This document shows positions 1-8,136 of a DNA stretch of 42,858 bases, in pieces. Numbering within the stretch: position 1 is the stretch's first letter; each line of letters starts with the position of its first letter. A model generated the notes under the pieces. The model was not told the origin of the DNA and did not search any database. It was given only the letters and a program-made list of their open reading frames with translations. Source of the stretch: an uncultured Spirochaeta sp. Its GTDB lineage: Bacteria > Spirochaetota > Spirochaetia > DTKZ01. A program made the translations under genes and the position numbers. The stretch covers positions 1 to 42,858 of the forward strand of contig CAKZQO010000264.1 in NCBI GenBank assembly GCA_937140905.1, read 5' to 3'.

Positions 1-889
1 GAGGGACGGTGAACTTCGACTGGGGAATGTCCCCGATCCCAATGATGGAAATGTCTTCGGGTACTCGTATCCCTTGTTCGGATAGATAGTGAATCACTCC
101 TATCGCGATGGCATCACTCCCACAGGCAATGGCCGTGATACCTTTTCCTTTGATATCGAGTTCCCGGGAACGATCGTACCCTTCCTGTTCGGTAAAGTCC
201 CCGTATAGGAAAAGGGATTCGTCGTAGGGGATTCCATTCTCTTCCAAAACCTCCCGGTACCCTTTGAAGTGTTCCCGGCTAGTAAGCACGGTTTCCATTC
301 CGCTGATCATCGCGATCCTCCGATGTCCTCGGTCGATTAGGTACTGGAGGATCATCTGGGCCGCTTTTTGGTAGTCGATGGTGATGAGGGGGAGATCGAG
401 GATCTGGGGCGCTAGCCCCACGATCCGGATTCCGTACTGATGGCTCCGGGCAACATACCTCTGCAGGATGGAACGATAGGAACGGACATCGATCCCTCCT
501 CCGGCAAGGATGACTCCCTTGACCTTGTGTCTCCAGAAGAGCTCCAAATAGTGGATCTCGTTTTCCACGTTCCGTTCGGTATTACATACGAAGCAGAGGA
601 ACCCCTTTTTCATGGCCTGTTCGGTCACGCCCTTCGCGATTTCTCCAAAGTACGGGTTGGCGATATCTCGGAGGATCAGTCCCAGGATGTTGTTGAAGCC
701 CTTCTTCAACATCTGGGCGGCACTGTCGGGGGAATAGTTCAGTTCTTTGATGGCCTTTTCGATTCGTTCCCGCAGTTCGCGAGAAACGGGATAGGAGGGG
801 TTGCTGATTACCCTGGAAACAGTGGAAACGGACGTGGAAGCGGCTTGAGCTACATCCCGAATGGATATTCTTTTTCCAGGGCGCTGCAC
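1..889 (-). CDS. LacI-family transcriptional regulator (partial, C-terminus off window)
   Basis: Read on the minus strand from a GTG at 889; no stop is reached before the window edge. About 296 codons are present, against roughly 330-340 in the family, so some 40 C-terminal residues are missing. The N-terminus has the LacI helix-turn-helix (SIRDVAQAA, then STVSRVI), followed by a periplasmic-binding-protein-like effector domain with the hinge-proximal LGLILRDIANPYF motif. It should bind a sugar-like effector and repress the divergent operon starting at 1066. GTG is chosen because the in-frame TTG upstream is the -35 hexamer of its own promoter. The start lies about 7 bases after the -10 box and has no Shine-Dalgarno sequence, so the mRNA is probably leaderless. 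An operator-like palindrome lies between its -35 and -10, which suggests autorepression. Confidence 0.9.
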   Translation of the reverse strand, partial: MQRPGKRISIRDVAQAASTSVSTVSRVISNPSYPVSRELRERIEKAIKELNYSPDSAAQMLKKGFNNILGLILRDIANPYFGEIAKGVTEQAMKKGFLCFVCNTERNVENEIHYLELFWRHKVKGVILAGGGIDVRSYRSILQRYVARSHQYGIRIVGLAPQILDLPLITIDYQKAAQMILQYLIDRGHRRIAMISGMETVLTSREHFKGYREVLEENGIPYDESLFLYGDFTEQEGYDRSRELDIKGKGITAIACGSDAIAIGVIHYLSEQGIRVPEDISIIGIGDIPQSKFTVP

Positions 890-896
890 AATCCGT

Positions 897-925
897 ATAC
901 TAGAGAACGTTTTATATTCTGTCAA
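897..925 (-). promoter_or_regulatory. Promoter of the LacI-family gene (predicted leaderless)
   Basis: On the minus strand TTGACA (920-925) and TAGTAT (897-902) are separated by exactly 17 bp. The predicted start is near 889-890, at or next to the GTG start codon. Confidence 0.7.
900..917. promoter_or_regulatory. LacI-type operator O1
   Basis: Minus-strand reading ATATAAAACGTTCTCTAG is an imperfect palindrome around a central CG, typical of LacI-family operators. It matches O2 (997-1014) at most positions and lies between the -35 and -10 boxes of the regulator's own promoter. Confidence 0.6.
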
Positions 926-960
926 GTAAATTTATCTTGCTATAAAAAGAATTATTTTTG

Positions 961-989
961 TTGACATAGGTAAAATGTGGGTTTATGAT
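961..989 (+). promoter_or_regulatory. Sigma-70 promoter of the first catabolic operon
   Basis: TTGACA (961-966) and TATGAT (984-989) with a 17-bp spacer form a near-consensus promoter. The start site is predicted near 996, directly in front of operator O2. This shows that the ATG at 985 lies inside the -10 box and cannot be the start of the downstream gene. Confidence 0.8.
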
Positions 990-996
990 AGAAAAA

Positions 997-1014
997 ATAG
1001 AAAACGATTTCTAT
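997..1014. promoter_or_regulatory. LacI-type operator O2
   Basis: ATAGAAAACGATTTCTAT is a palindrome with 8 of 9 half-site positions matching around a central CG. It begins at about +1 of the promoter at 961-989, a position where a bound LacI protein would block initiation. Confidence 0.7.
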
Positions 1015-1065
1015 ACTGCCCCCGTGGCACCTGCGGGAAAGGCTCGCAAAAGGAAGATCGATACG

Positions 1066-1959
1066 ATGGGAGATAGTCAAAAAAAAGTGGGAGTTCTGGG
1101 AACCGGTCTTGTGGGATCGGCCCTCACGGAAGTTCTCCTTGAGCAAGGGTATGAAGTGCATATCTGGAACCGAACAGAGGAAAAGATGACGCCTTTGAAG
1201 GAAAAGGGCGCGCGCGTGGAACCCTCCCCCAAAGCGGTGGCCAGTTCCTGTTCCACCCTTATCATCTCGGTCATGACTACCGATGTGGTGGTTTCTCTCT
1301 GTGAAGGGCCCGAGGGAGTGCTTTCCGCTTCCCCCTTGCCTCGATATATCCTCGACACTACCACAGGGGACCCCGAACAGACGATGGCCCTTGCCCTGCG
1401 ATTGCGGGAGCGGGGCATCCACTATTTGGATTCTCCCATCTCAGGTTCCAGTCGCCAGATACGGGCCCGGAAGGGTGTATTGATGGTAGGGGGAGAGGCT
1501 CTGGCTTTCGAACAGTGCAAGAGAGTGTTCCACGCGCTGGCGGAAAAGGTGTTTTATCTAGGGCCGGTAGGGAGTGGTTCCAAGGCGAAACTCGCCACGA
1601 ACCTGGTACTGGGGTTGAACCGGCTGGCCTTCGCAGAAGGATTGGCCTTTGCCCAATCCCTTGGTTTGGATCTACCTCGATTCTACGCTCTCATAAAAGA
1701 AACTCCGGCGTACTCAGTGGCCATGGATGTTAAGGGAGAAAAAATGCTTAAAGGAGATTTTTCCCCCGACGCGAAAGCGGAACAGCATTGGAAGGATCTG
1801 GGGATCATCCTGAAGTATGCGGAACAGGGAGGGGTCCAGCTTCCTCTGGGTAAGACCCACTATTCTCTTTTAGGAGAGATCATCCAGAGGGGCTGGGGGG
1901 AATTGGACAACTCGGTGGTCTTCAAATACCTGCAGGAGAGAAAGGGCGGAAAAGGGTGA
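1066..1959 (+). CDS. NAD-binding beta-hydroxyacid dehydrogenase (3-hydroxyisobutyrate dehydrogenase family)
   Basis: This 297-residue protein belongs to the 3-hydroxyisobutyrate / tartronate-semialdehyde reductase family, which oxidises beta-hydroxy acids with NAD(P). The Rossmann motif GVLGTGLVGSA is at the N-terminus. The family segment around SPISGS, a Gly-Gly motif (MVGGE) and the region of the catalytic lysine (GSKAKLATNL) follow in the usual order, and length is normal. The ATG at 1066 is chosen because it is preceded by an AAAGGAAG ribosome site and because the upstream in-frame ATG (985) lies in the promoter. It is the first gene of an operon with an isomerase, a TAXI-TRAP transporter and an SDR. 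That context points to breakdown of a sugar acid or related hydroxy acid. The exact substrate cannot be read from sequence. Confidence 0.85.
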   Translation: MGDSQKKVGVLGTGLVGSALTEVLLEQGYEVHIWNRTEEKMTPLKEKGARVEPSPKAVASSCSTLIISVMTTDVVVSLCEGPEGVLSASPLPRYILDTTTGDPEQTMALALRLRERGIHYLDSPISGSSRQIRARKGVLMVGGEALAFEQCKRVFHALAEKVFYLGPVGSGSKAKLATNLVLGLNRLAFAEGLAFAQSLGLDLPRFYALIKETPAYSVAMDVKGEKMLKGDFSPDAKAEQHWKDLGIILKYAEQGGVQLPLGKTHYSLLGEIIQRGWGELDNSVVFKYLQERKGGKG

Positions 1960-2822
1960 AATGGGCCTTCTGTAACGAGATCCTAAAGCCTCTTGGTTCT
2001 ATGCGCAACTGGATGGAGGGGCTTCCATTCCTTCGCTCTCTTGGCTACGAGGGGGTGGAGATCGCCCCCTTCACGTTTGGAGAGGACCCAGCCCAGGTGG
2101 AACCGGATGCGCTTCGAGGGGTTCGAAGGCGATTGGAAGAAGAGAATCTGCGATGCGTTGGGTTCCATTGGCTTTGGAGTACCCCTAGGGGCCTTAATGG
2201 ACTGCATCCAGATCCATCGATCCGGCGTAGAGCATGGGATACGTTGCGCGTCTTAGCCAGACAATGCGCGTTTTTAGGGGGGCAGTTCCTCGTGTTGGGA
2301 TCCGGTAAACAGCGATCCTTCGAGGGAATGTCGAGTCGGCAAGGGAAGGATCTTTTCCTGGAAGAAATGAATAAGCTCCTCCCTGTGCTGGAAGAGACGG
2401 GCGTCTCCCTTTTAATAGAACCCCTTCCAAAGTCAAGCACGAACTTTCTCAATGCCTTGGAAGAAGTGGTGGGTGTTCTAAAGGAAATCGATTCTCCTTT
2501 CCTGGGGACCCTCTTCGATTTTCACAATACGACCGATGAACTCTTGCCATGGGAAGACTTGGTACGACAGTATCGTCCTTGGATTCGGCACGTGCACTTC
2601 AACGGGATGGACGGAGGTCTACCTTCGGAGGCGGATCCAACGTACGCTTCTTTGTTCCGAGCTCTTAGAAAACTAGGGTACACAGGTTGGGTATCGGTGG
2701 AACTCTTTGGGAAGTTCGATGACCCCATAGGTCTCCTAACGCGGGCAAGAAATCTACTGGATGCCTATAATGGAGTAGGCTTCCTTGGGAATGAGCAAAG
2801 CAACGATAAGAACCCTTCGTAG
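1956..2822 (+). CDS. Sugar phosphate isomerase/epimerase-like TIM-barrel protein
   Basis: This 288-residue protein has the layout of the AP-endonuclease-2 / xylose-isomerase-like TIM-barrel family: YEGVEIAPF near the N-terminus, an LLIEPLP strand, a FDFHNT metal-site segment, a HVHFNGMDGG strand and a C-terminal GWVSVELF strand. These carry the Glu, Asp and His residues that normally hold the divalent metal. Family members isomerise or epimerise sugars and keto acids. The GTG start at 1956 overlaps the stop of the preceding gene in a GTGA arrangement, so the two are probably translationally coupled. No other start in this frame fits better. The substrate is presumably the compound brought in by the TAXI-TRAP system next to it. 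Confidence 0.8.
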   Translation: MKWAFCNEILKPLGSMRNWMEGLPFLRSLGYEGVEIAPFTFGEDPAQVEPDALRGVRRRLEEENLRCVGFHWLWSTPRGLNGLHPDPSIRRRAWDTLRVLARQCAFLGGQFLVLGSGKQRSFEGMSSRQGKDLFLEEMNKLLPVLEETGVSLLIEPLPKSSTNFLNALEEVVGVLKEIDSPFLGTLFDFHNTTDELLPWEDLVRQYRPWIRHVHFNGMDGGLPSEADPTYASLFRALRKLGYTGWVSVELFGKFDDPIGLLTRARNLLDAYNGVGFLGNEQSNDKNPS

Positions 2823-2867
2823 AAGGGCATGAGACTTCGAGAAGCATATGTGCAAGGAGGGATAGAT

Positions 2868-3965
2868 ATGAAGAAGTTCACGTCTATCGCGGCAATCAGT
2901 GTTCTGTTGTGTGTGTTGGTGGTGTTCGCGGGATGGGCCGGAGGCGCCAAGGAAGAAAAGAAGGCTCCGGCTCCTCAAGCTGCGCCTGCTGCTCCAGTCC
3001 CTGCTACTCAGGCGCCTACACCCGGACCCAAGCTTACCTCTCCGGTAACGATCCGTTTTGCCACCATGAGTCTGGGAACCAGTATGTACGTGTACGCCTC
3101 CACCATCACCCAGTTGGTGCAACCAGAGCTGCCCAAGGGATCGTCCTTCGACGTGCAGACCACCGGTGGTGGCGTGAGCGCTCCCTACCTCATTGCTCAG
3201 GGTAAGGCGGATCTGGCATTGGGGAACGCGGCGCCCTCGAAATGGGCAGTGGAAGGAATAGTACTAGGTAGGCCAAAGGCGGAAGGGGTAACCGCATTGG
3301 TAGGCGGGATGGATGCGCCCTATATCGTGATCATCTTTACCGACAAGTTCGTGAAGAAAACAGGGTTCTCCTCGGTGGCCGACATTGTCAAAGCGAAGTA
3401 CCCTGTGCGCGTGGCAGTGAAAACCGTCGGTGGATTGGGCGAGGTGGCATGTCGTCATGTGTTTGAGATCGCGGGAGCCACCTACAACGACATCAAGTCG
3501 TGGGGTGGTAGCGTGAGTCATGTGGCGCCTACCGAGATCGTAAGCATGTTACGGGACGATAAGGCGGACATCACGATCGATCACGTGCCCGAAGGGCAAG
3601 CGGCCATTACCGAGCTCACCATGACCACTACGGTACATTTCTTCGGGTTGACTCCCGCGGAACAGGACAAGATGGCACAACTAGGATGGGACAAGATCGT
3701 GATGCCCAAAGGCACCTGGAAGGGGCAGGATAAGGATCTGCTCACCATGAGCACGGGAATTTGTCTTCTAGCTTCCGCTTCCATGCCCGAAGAGGTAGCG
3801 TATCTCATCACCAAGAAGATCTGCGAGAACAAGAAAACCCTCGTGGACGCTCACGCGGCGATCTCGGTATTCGATCCGAAAACCGCGTGGATGCCGGCAA
3901 AGATCGGAGCTCCCTTACACCCCGGTGCCGCTCGCTATTATCGTGAAATGGGATACATGAAATAG
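2868..3965 (+). CDS. TAXI-family TRAP transporter solute-binding protein
   Basis: This 365-residue exported protein belongs to the TAXI (TRAP-associated extracytoplasmic immunogenic) receptor family. A Sec signal peptide covers about residues 1-25 and is followed by GGAKEE and an Ala/Pro-rich linker (to about residue 55). The binding domain starts with IRFATMSLGTSMYVYA and includes TTGGGVSAPYLIAQGKADLALGN-type family features. There is no lipobox cysteine. The ATG at 2868 is preceded by AAGGAGG at a spacing of 7, which is much better than the in-frame start at 2829. The fused permease 12 bases downstream is its partner. TAXI systems take up organic acids such as dicarboxylates. The ligand here is probably the substrate of the flanking dehydrogenases. 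Confidence 0.88.
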   Translation: MKKFTSIAAISVLLCVLVVFAGWAGGAKEEKKAPAPQAAPAAPVPATQAPTPGPKLTSPVTIRFATMSLGTSMYVYASTITQLVQPELPKGSSFDVQTTGGGVSAPYLIAQGKADLALGNAAPSKWAVEGIVLGRPKAEGVTALVGGMDAPYIVIIFTDKFVKKTGFSSVADIVKAKYPVRVAVKTVGGLGEVACRHVFEIAGATYNDIKSWGGSVSHVAPTEIVSMLRDDKADITIDHVPEGQAAITELTMTTTVHFFGLTPAEQDKMAQLGWDKIVMPKGTWKGQDKDLLTMSTGICLLASASMPEEVAYLITKKICENKKTLVDAHAAISVFDPKTAWMPAKIGAPLHPGAARYYREMGYMK

Positions 3966-3976
3966 GAAAGGTTTCT

Positions 3977-5812
3977 ATGAACAGACGGAAGATCCTCCTG
4001 ACAATTCTTGTCCTCTCTTGGCTCGGGTACCAGATGTACCTCGCGTTAGTGACCCCCCTTCACCCTCTGCTCCAGCAGCCGATCCATCTCGTGTTCGCCC
4101 TTCTCGTGGTGCTTTGGTTCTATCCAATCGGCAAGGGGTACCTGCGTATGTTGGATGTTCTCCTCGCGGTGATCCTACTGGGAGTGGGGTATTACTTCAT
4201 TCATGAAACCCAGCGTCTCCAGTTGAGGATACCGTACGTGGATTCCACCACGTCCCTCGATATCGTAATGATGCTCGTGGTCGTAGGAATCTTACTGGAA
4301 GCGGTTCGACGAGTGTTGGGGTACAACCTGCTGATCTTCATGCTCCTCTTCATTGCGTACGCGGCCTTCGGGAAGTACTTTCCCGGGTGGCTCAAGTTCG
4401 GGGGGATCGACCTGTCCAATTTCACAGAACTCATGATCATGGGCCCCGACGGGATCTTCGGGATTCCCCTCGGGGTGTCCGCCAACTATCTTTTCTATTT
4501 CATCCTGTTTGGGGCCTTCTTTTCTGAGCTTGGAGGCGGGAAACTCCTGATCGATCTAGGATTGAAACTGGCCAAGTCACAGTCGGGAGGTCCGGCCAAA
4601 GCGGCCGTTATCTCGAGCGGATTGATGGGGATGGTGAGCGGGAGCGCGGTGGCAAACGTCACCACTACGGGAGTGTTGACTATCCCGCTGATGAAGAAGG
4701 TGGGGTACAAACCAGAGCAAGCGGCCGCCATCGAGGCGGTGGCTTCCACGGGAGGACAGATCATGCCACCCATCATGGGGGTAGGGGCCTTTATCATGGC
4801 GGAAATGCTGGGAGTGAAGTACGCGAAAGTGGCTATCTCTGCGACGATCCCCGCGCTGATCTATTATATTTCCGCTTTCCTCTTGGTGGATTTCCTGGCC
4901 CGGAAGAAGCGCTTGCATCAGGAACAGGTGGAGTTCCAGGTGGACCCGATCCTTCCCCGCTTGTACCTCCTGATCCCCGCGGTGGTGGTGGTGTACTATA
5001 TCCTGGCAGGAGCGTCCCTAATGACCGCGGCGGTTCGGGGAACGGCCTTAGCCGTCCTGATCAACTTGGTTCGGAAAAAGGATCGACTTCCCCTCGAAGG
5101 ATACTTCAATTGTCTTTTGCAAGGCGTGAAACAGGCCGCGGTGATCGCGGTTCCCACCGCCGCAGCGGGGCTGATCATCGGCGTTGCCATTCAATCAGGC
5201 CTAGCTACCAAGACTTCCCATGTAATGGCTTCCGTGGGAGGGGGGAACCTCGCCCTCGCCCTCCTTATGTCCACTATTGGGAACATTATCCTGGGAATGG
5301 CGTTACCCACTGTGGCGGCCTATGTTGTTTCTGCGATCCTGTTCGTTCCTACCCTGATCAAACTAGGGGTTCTTCCATTGGCCGCCCATATGTTCGTATT
5401 CTACTTTGGAATCATCGCCCAGATTACTCCCCCGGTTTGTTTGGCCTCCTTTACCGCGGCGGGGATTGCCGGTTCAGATAGCTGGAAAACGGGGTGGACA
5501 GCCTTTTTATACGCCACGGTAGCCTTTCTGGTTCCCTTCGTGTTCGTCTACAAACCAGGCCTACTCCTAGTGGGAGACGCTCTTTCCATCGTGGAGGTCG
5601 TAGTGATCACTCTGGTTGGAACCTTCTTCCTAGTGGGAGCGGTTTCCGGGTTCCTGTTTCTCGAACTGCCCTCTATCTGGACTCGAATCCTGCTCTTCGT
5701 GGCTGCCGTGCTAGTGATTCTTCCTGAAGTGCTTTCCACGGTGGCAGGGGTCATTGTGGGAGGAAGTGTTAGCGTGATTCAGTACCTGCGATGGAAGCGG
5801 AACAGGGGGTAG
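3977..5812 (+). CDS. TRAP transporter fused permease (DctQM type)
   Basis: This 611-residue integral membrane protein combines the small 4-helix and large 12-helix TRAP permease parts in one chain, as is usual for TAXI systems. The first 130 residues hold the DctQ-like helices. The conserved DctM-type loops include SGLMGMVSGSAVANV and ASTGGQIMPPIMG, with a second copy near NIILGMALPTVAAY and FYFGIIAQITPP. It moves the solute delivered by the upstream receptor across the inner membrane, driven by an ion gradient. The gene follows the receptor gene by 11 bases with an AGGAAAGG ribosome site. Length is normal for fused permeases (600-700 residues). Confidence 0.92.
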   Translation: MNRRKILLTILVLSWLGYQMYLALVTPLHPLLQQPIHLVFALLVVLWFYPIGKGYLRMLDVLLAVILLGVGYYFIHETQRLQLRIPYVDSTTSLDIVMMLVVVGILLEAVRRVLGYNLLIFMLLFIAYAAFGKYFPGWLKFGGIDLSNFTELMIMGPDGIFGIPLGVSANYLFYFILFGAFFSELGGGKLLIDLGLKLAKSQSGGPAKAAVISSGLMGMVSGSAVANVTTTGVLTIPLMKKVGYKPEQAAAIEAVASTGGQIMPPIMGVGAFIMAEMLGVKYAKVAISATIPALIYYISAFLLVDFLARKKRLHQEQVEFQVDPILPRLYLLIPAVVVVYYILAGASLMTAAVRGTALAVLINLVRKKDRLPLEGYFNCLLQGVKQAAVIAVPTAAAGLIIGVAIQSGLATKTSHVMASVGGGNLALALLMSTIGNIILGMALPTVAAYVVSAILFVPTLIKLGVLPLAAHMFVFYFGIIAQITPPVCLASFTAAGIAGSDSWKTGWTAFLYATVAFLVPFVFVYKPGLLLVGDALSIVEVVVITLVGTFFLVGAVSGFLFLELPSIWTRILLFVAAVLVILPEVLSTVAGVIVGGSVSVIQYLRWKRNRG

Positions 5813-5860
5813 GTCTCTATGTCCCGAACGAAAAAGAGGCGGTTTTCATAGGGGAAACCC

Positions 5861-6607
5861 ATGGCAGAGACGGATGCTAAACGTATCGTCCTCACGGGCG
5901 CTTCCGGCGGAATCGGTCAAGCATGTCTAGAGGCCTTCGTAAGGCGAGGCTGTAAAGTGATCGCCGTAGACATGAACATAGAACCCCTCGAAGAGCTTTG
6001 GAGAAAACGAGGATGGGGAGAAGCGGTCCAAGTAGTCAGGACCGATCTAAGACTCGAATCCGACATCAACGAACTGGCCCAAAGCATAGGAAAAACCTGG
6101 GACTCCGTGGATGTTCTGGTGAACAACGCGGGTATCGTGAAGCGAACTCACACGAACGATACTTCCCTGGAAGAATGGAACGAAGTATTGGCCGTTAACT
6201 TGACGGGAACCTTTCTTATCACCAAAGCGCTGTATCCTTTCCTGCGACGATCGAAACGGGGGAGGATCGTGAACCTCTCCTCTCGGGCCGCGGGACGTCC
6301 CCACCTGAACGCCTCTCCCGCTTACGGAGCCACCAAAGCGGCCCTCATCTACTTAACTCGGCATTGGGCTGCCGAATGGGTTAAGGAGGGGATCTATTGC
6401 TTTGCCATCGCGCCAGGCCCCGTGCGGACCCCCATGTTTGATAGTCTAGATCCTATCCAACGGGAAAAAACGATTCGCGACCTTCCTCTTGGCCGGCTTG
6501 TGGAGCCCGAAGAGGTAGCGTCCCTCGTGCTCTACGCGGCGCTCGATTGCCCCGAAGTAATGACGGGTCAGACGTTCCACTGTAACGGTGCTACCTACTG
6601 GACGTAA
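5861..6607 (+). CDS. SDR-family NAD(P)-dependent oxidoreductase
   Basis: This 248-residue classical short-chain dehydrogenase has the cofactor motif TGASGGIG near residue 13, NNAGIV, the catalytic serine in NLSSRAA, the YGATK catalytic Tyr/Lys pair and PGPVRTPM. It interconverts an alcohol and a ketone using NAD(P). It is the last gene of the operon that begins at 1066, with a 48-bp gap after the permease and an AGGGGAAA ribosome site. Together with the beta-hydroxyacid dehydrogenase and epimerase it suggests oxidation then isomerisation of an imported hydroxy acid. Related SDRs include gluconate 5-dehydrogenase-like and 3-oxoacyl-ACP-reductase-like enzymes. The context favours a catabolic role. 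Confidence 0.87.
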   Translation: MAETDAKRIVLTGASGGIGQACLEAFVRRGCKVIAVDMNIEPLEELWRKRGWGEAVQVVRTDLRLESDINELAQSIGKTWDSVDVLVNNAGIVKRTHTNDTSLEEWNEVLAVNLTGTFLITKALYPFLRRSKRGRIVNLSSRAAGRPHLNASPAYGATKAALIYLTRHWAAEWVKEGIYCFAIAPGPVRTPMFDSLDPIQREKTIRDLPLGRLVEPEEVASLVLYAALDCPEVMTGQTFHCNGATYWT

Positions 6608-6678
6608 TTGAATCGCACTAAGTAGGTAAAATGGGAAAATATTTCTCATCCAAATGAAGAATTTTCCTAGTAATGGTG

Positions 6679-6688
6679 GTCGTACGAC
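6679..6688. promoter_or_regulatory. Perfect palindrome GTCGTACGAC, possible operator
   Basis: A 10-bp perfect palindrome lies in the 179-bp gap between the SDR gene and the sensor kinase. Its half-site GTCGTAC also occurs in the operator-like repeat at 30291-30317. Function is unproven. Confidence 0.3.
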
Positions 6689-6759
6689 GTGTGAGGTTCA
6701 AGAATGGGATGCCACGATAGCCTTTTCCCATCCATAAGCATGGAAAAAATCTTATATCT

Positions 6760-6780
6760 TGGCATCCTTTGTGCTATATT
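6760..6780 (+). promoter_or_regulatory. Sigma-54 (-24/-12) promoter overlapping an extended -10 box
   Basis: TGGCATCCTTTGTGCT (6760-6775) has GG and GC elements exactly 12 bp apart, matching the sigma-54 consensus TGGCAC-N5-TTGC with few mismatches. The same stretch also holds an extended -10, TGC then TATATT (6772-6780), for sigma-70. Both would start transcription at about 6786-6787, the sensor-kinase ATG. Confidence 0.5.
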
Positions 6781-6786
6781 TTCCAT

Positions 6787-8136
6787 ATGCGGCTCAAGCA
6801 GGTACGGGAAGAGGTGTTGTTCTACGCTATCACGATTGCCACGTTCATACTGCTGACCGTTCTATCCATATTGTTTCTCCATCGGGAACAAATGCATAAT
6901 CGGCAGATGTTGGAGATCGATACCATTCGATTGGCCTCGGATCTCATCGAAGTTCTCCGACAGCGATCTTTCCTAGAACCTTCAGATCTTCGTTCTGATA
7001 TCGTTGGATTCGGACTCTATGGGGTTAACGGGAAGGCTCTAAATCGGTTCGGAACAGCCCCCGAGGATCTACGTTCTTGGATCACGGACTCCGACATGAA
7101 TAGAGGACGGGTGAATCGGGTGGAGTTCAAGGGAAACAGGCTGGTGATTGTTCGGACTCTAGGCGTTTCCCCCATGGGCAGAGAGCAGATGCGTAACATG
7201 ATGCGGGGAAGGATGAAAGACACCATGATGCCCTTTCCTATGGAACCCGTTCCTCCCCTAGGGAGGGTCGTGTACCTGGAGATAGACATCCGGGAATGGC
7301 AGATGTCTCAACGACTCATCCAGTATGGGTTCTATCTGGTTCCTCTACTCCTAGTCCTTATCTTTATCGGAACTACTATTCTTTATAGAAAGAACCTTGC
7401 GTATCGGAAGAATGAATTGCGGAATCGAGAGCTTGTGCAACTAGGGGAGGCGGCCAGAACCCTTGCCCATGAAATTAAGAACCCTCTCGGAGCCATCCGC
7501 ATTCAAACAGCTACCTTGCAAAAGGTATTGCCAGCTCCGTATCATCGGAACCTCCAGGTAATCACGGAAGAGGTAGATCGCCTACGGCTTCTGGTGGACA
7601 AAGTGGGGGAGTTCCTCAAGAATCCTATTGGAGAGCCAGAACCAGTGGAGGTGAACACCATGATCCAGGATCTCCTGCCTCGATTCCCCATTCCGATATC
7701 CTTTTTCCCCAAAACCACCGGTCCTTTACAGGTGTGGATTGACAGGAATCGGTTCCGCACGGTACTGGAAAATATCCTTCGAAACTCAGTGGAGAGCCTT
7801 CCCTCGTCGGGCGAAAGAACGGCGGAGAATGGTCCGGCCTCAGAACCAGACCGCAATGAAGTGATCGTTGAAACGAACCAGAAGATGGATCGAGTGGAGA
7901 TTCGAGTGCTGGACCGGGGTTCAGGACTGCCTATAGGAGCAGAGGATAGGATCTTCGAACCGTTCTTTACGACAAAACCCACGGGTTCGGGGATCGGGTT
8001 GGCTATTTCGAAACGGTTTGTGGAGGCCGCGGGAGGGACGTTGGACGTGCTTCCCCGTTCGGGTGGAGGAACGGAAGCGAGGATCCTTCTTCCCAAATAT
8101 CGAGAGGTAGAACATGCGGATTCTAGTGATCGATGA
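6787..8136 (+). CDS. Two-component sensor histidine kinase
   Basis: This 449-residue membrane kinase has one transmembrane helix at about residues 10-32, an extracytoplasmic sensor region (33-178) and a second helix at about 179-200. The phosphoacceptor motif LAHEIKNP follows with His228. The ATPase domain has N-box (ENILRNSVESL), G1 (DRGSGLP), F-box (FEPFFTTK) and G2 (GSGIGLAI) elements. No HAMP domain is recognisable. The sensor loop at residues 129-153 is rich in methionine, which might bind a soft metal such as copper; this is an inference. An in-frame TTG at 6769 is possible, but neither start has a Shine-Dalgarno sequence. The ATG at 6787 coincides with the predicted transcription start. 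The partner response regulator gene overlaps its 3' end by 23 bases. Confidence 0.9.
   Translation: MRLKQVREEVLFYAITIATFILLTVLSILFLHREQMHNRQMLEIDTIRLASDLIEVLRQRSFLEPSDLRSDIVGFGLYGVNGKALNRFGTAPEDLRSWITDSDMNRGRVNRVEFKGNRLVIVRTLGVSPMGREQMRNMMRGRMKDTMMPFPMEPVPPLGRVVYLEIDIREWQMSQRLIQYGFYLVPLLLVLIFIGTTILYRKNLAYRKNELRNRELVQLGEAARTLAHEIKNPLGAIRIQTATLQKVLPAPYHRNLQVITEEVDRLRLLVDKVGEFLKNPIGEPEPVEVNTMIQDLLPRFPIPISFFPKTTGPLQVWIDRNRFRTVLENILRNSVESLPSSGERTAENGPASEPDRNEVIVETNQKMDRVEIRVLDRGSGLPIGAEDRIFEPFFTTKPTGSGIGLAISKRFVEAAGGTLDVLPRSGGGTEARILLPKYREVEHADSSDR

Noticed and set aside
440-964. Open frame of 174 codons on the plus strand
   Set aside because: It is antisense to the LacI gene, has no ribosome site and resembles no known protein; the minus-strand reading is a clear LacI regulator.
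985-1065. Upstream extension of the beta-hydroxyacid dehydrogenase
   Set aside because: The ATG at 985 lies in the -10 box and the segment contains operator O2; the ATG at 1066 has a ribosome site and begins the Rossmann fold.
5819-5851. Ten-codon minigene before the SDR gene
   Set aside because: Too short and without a clear ribosome site; probably chance.
6634-6667. GGAAAAT / ATTTTCC inverted repeat after the SDR gene
   Set aside because: The loop is 20 bases and no T tract follows, so it is not a convincing terminator.
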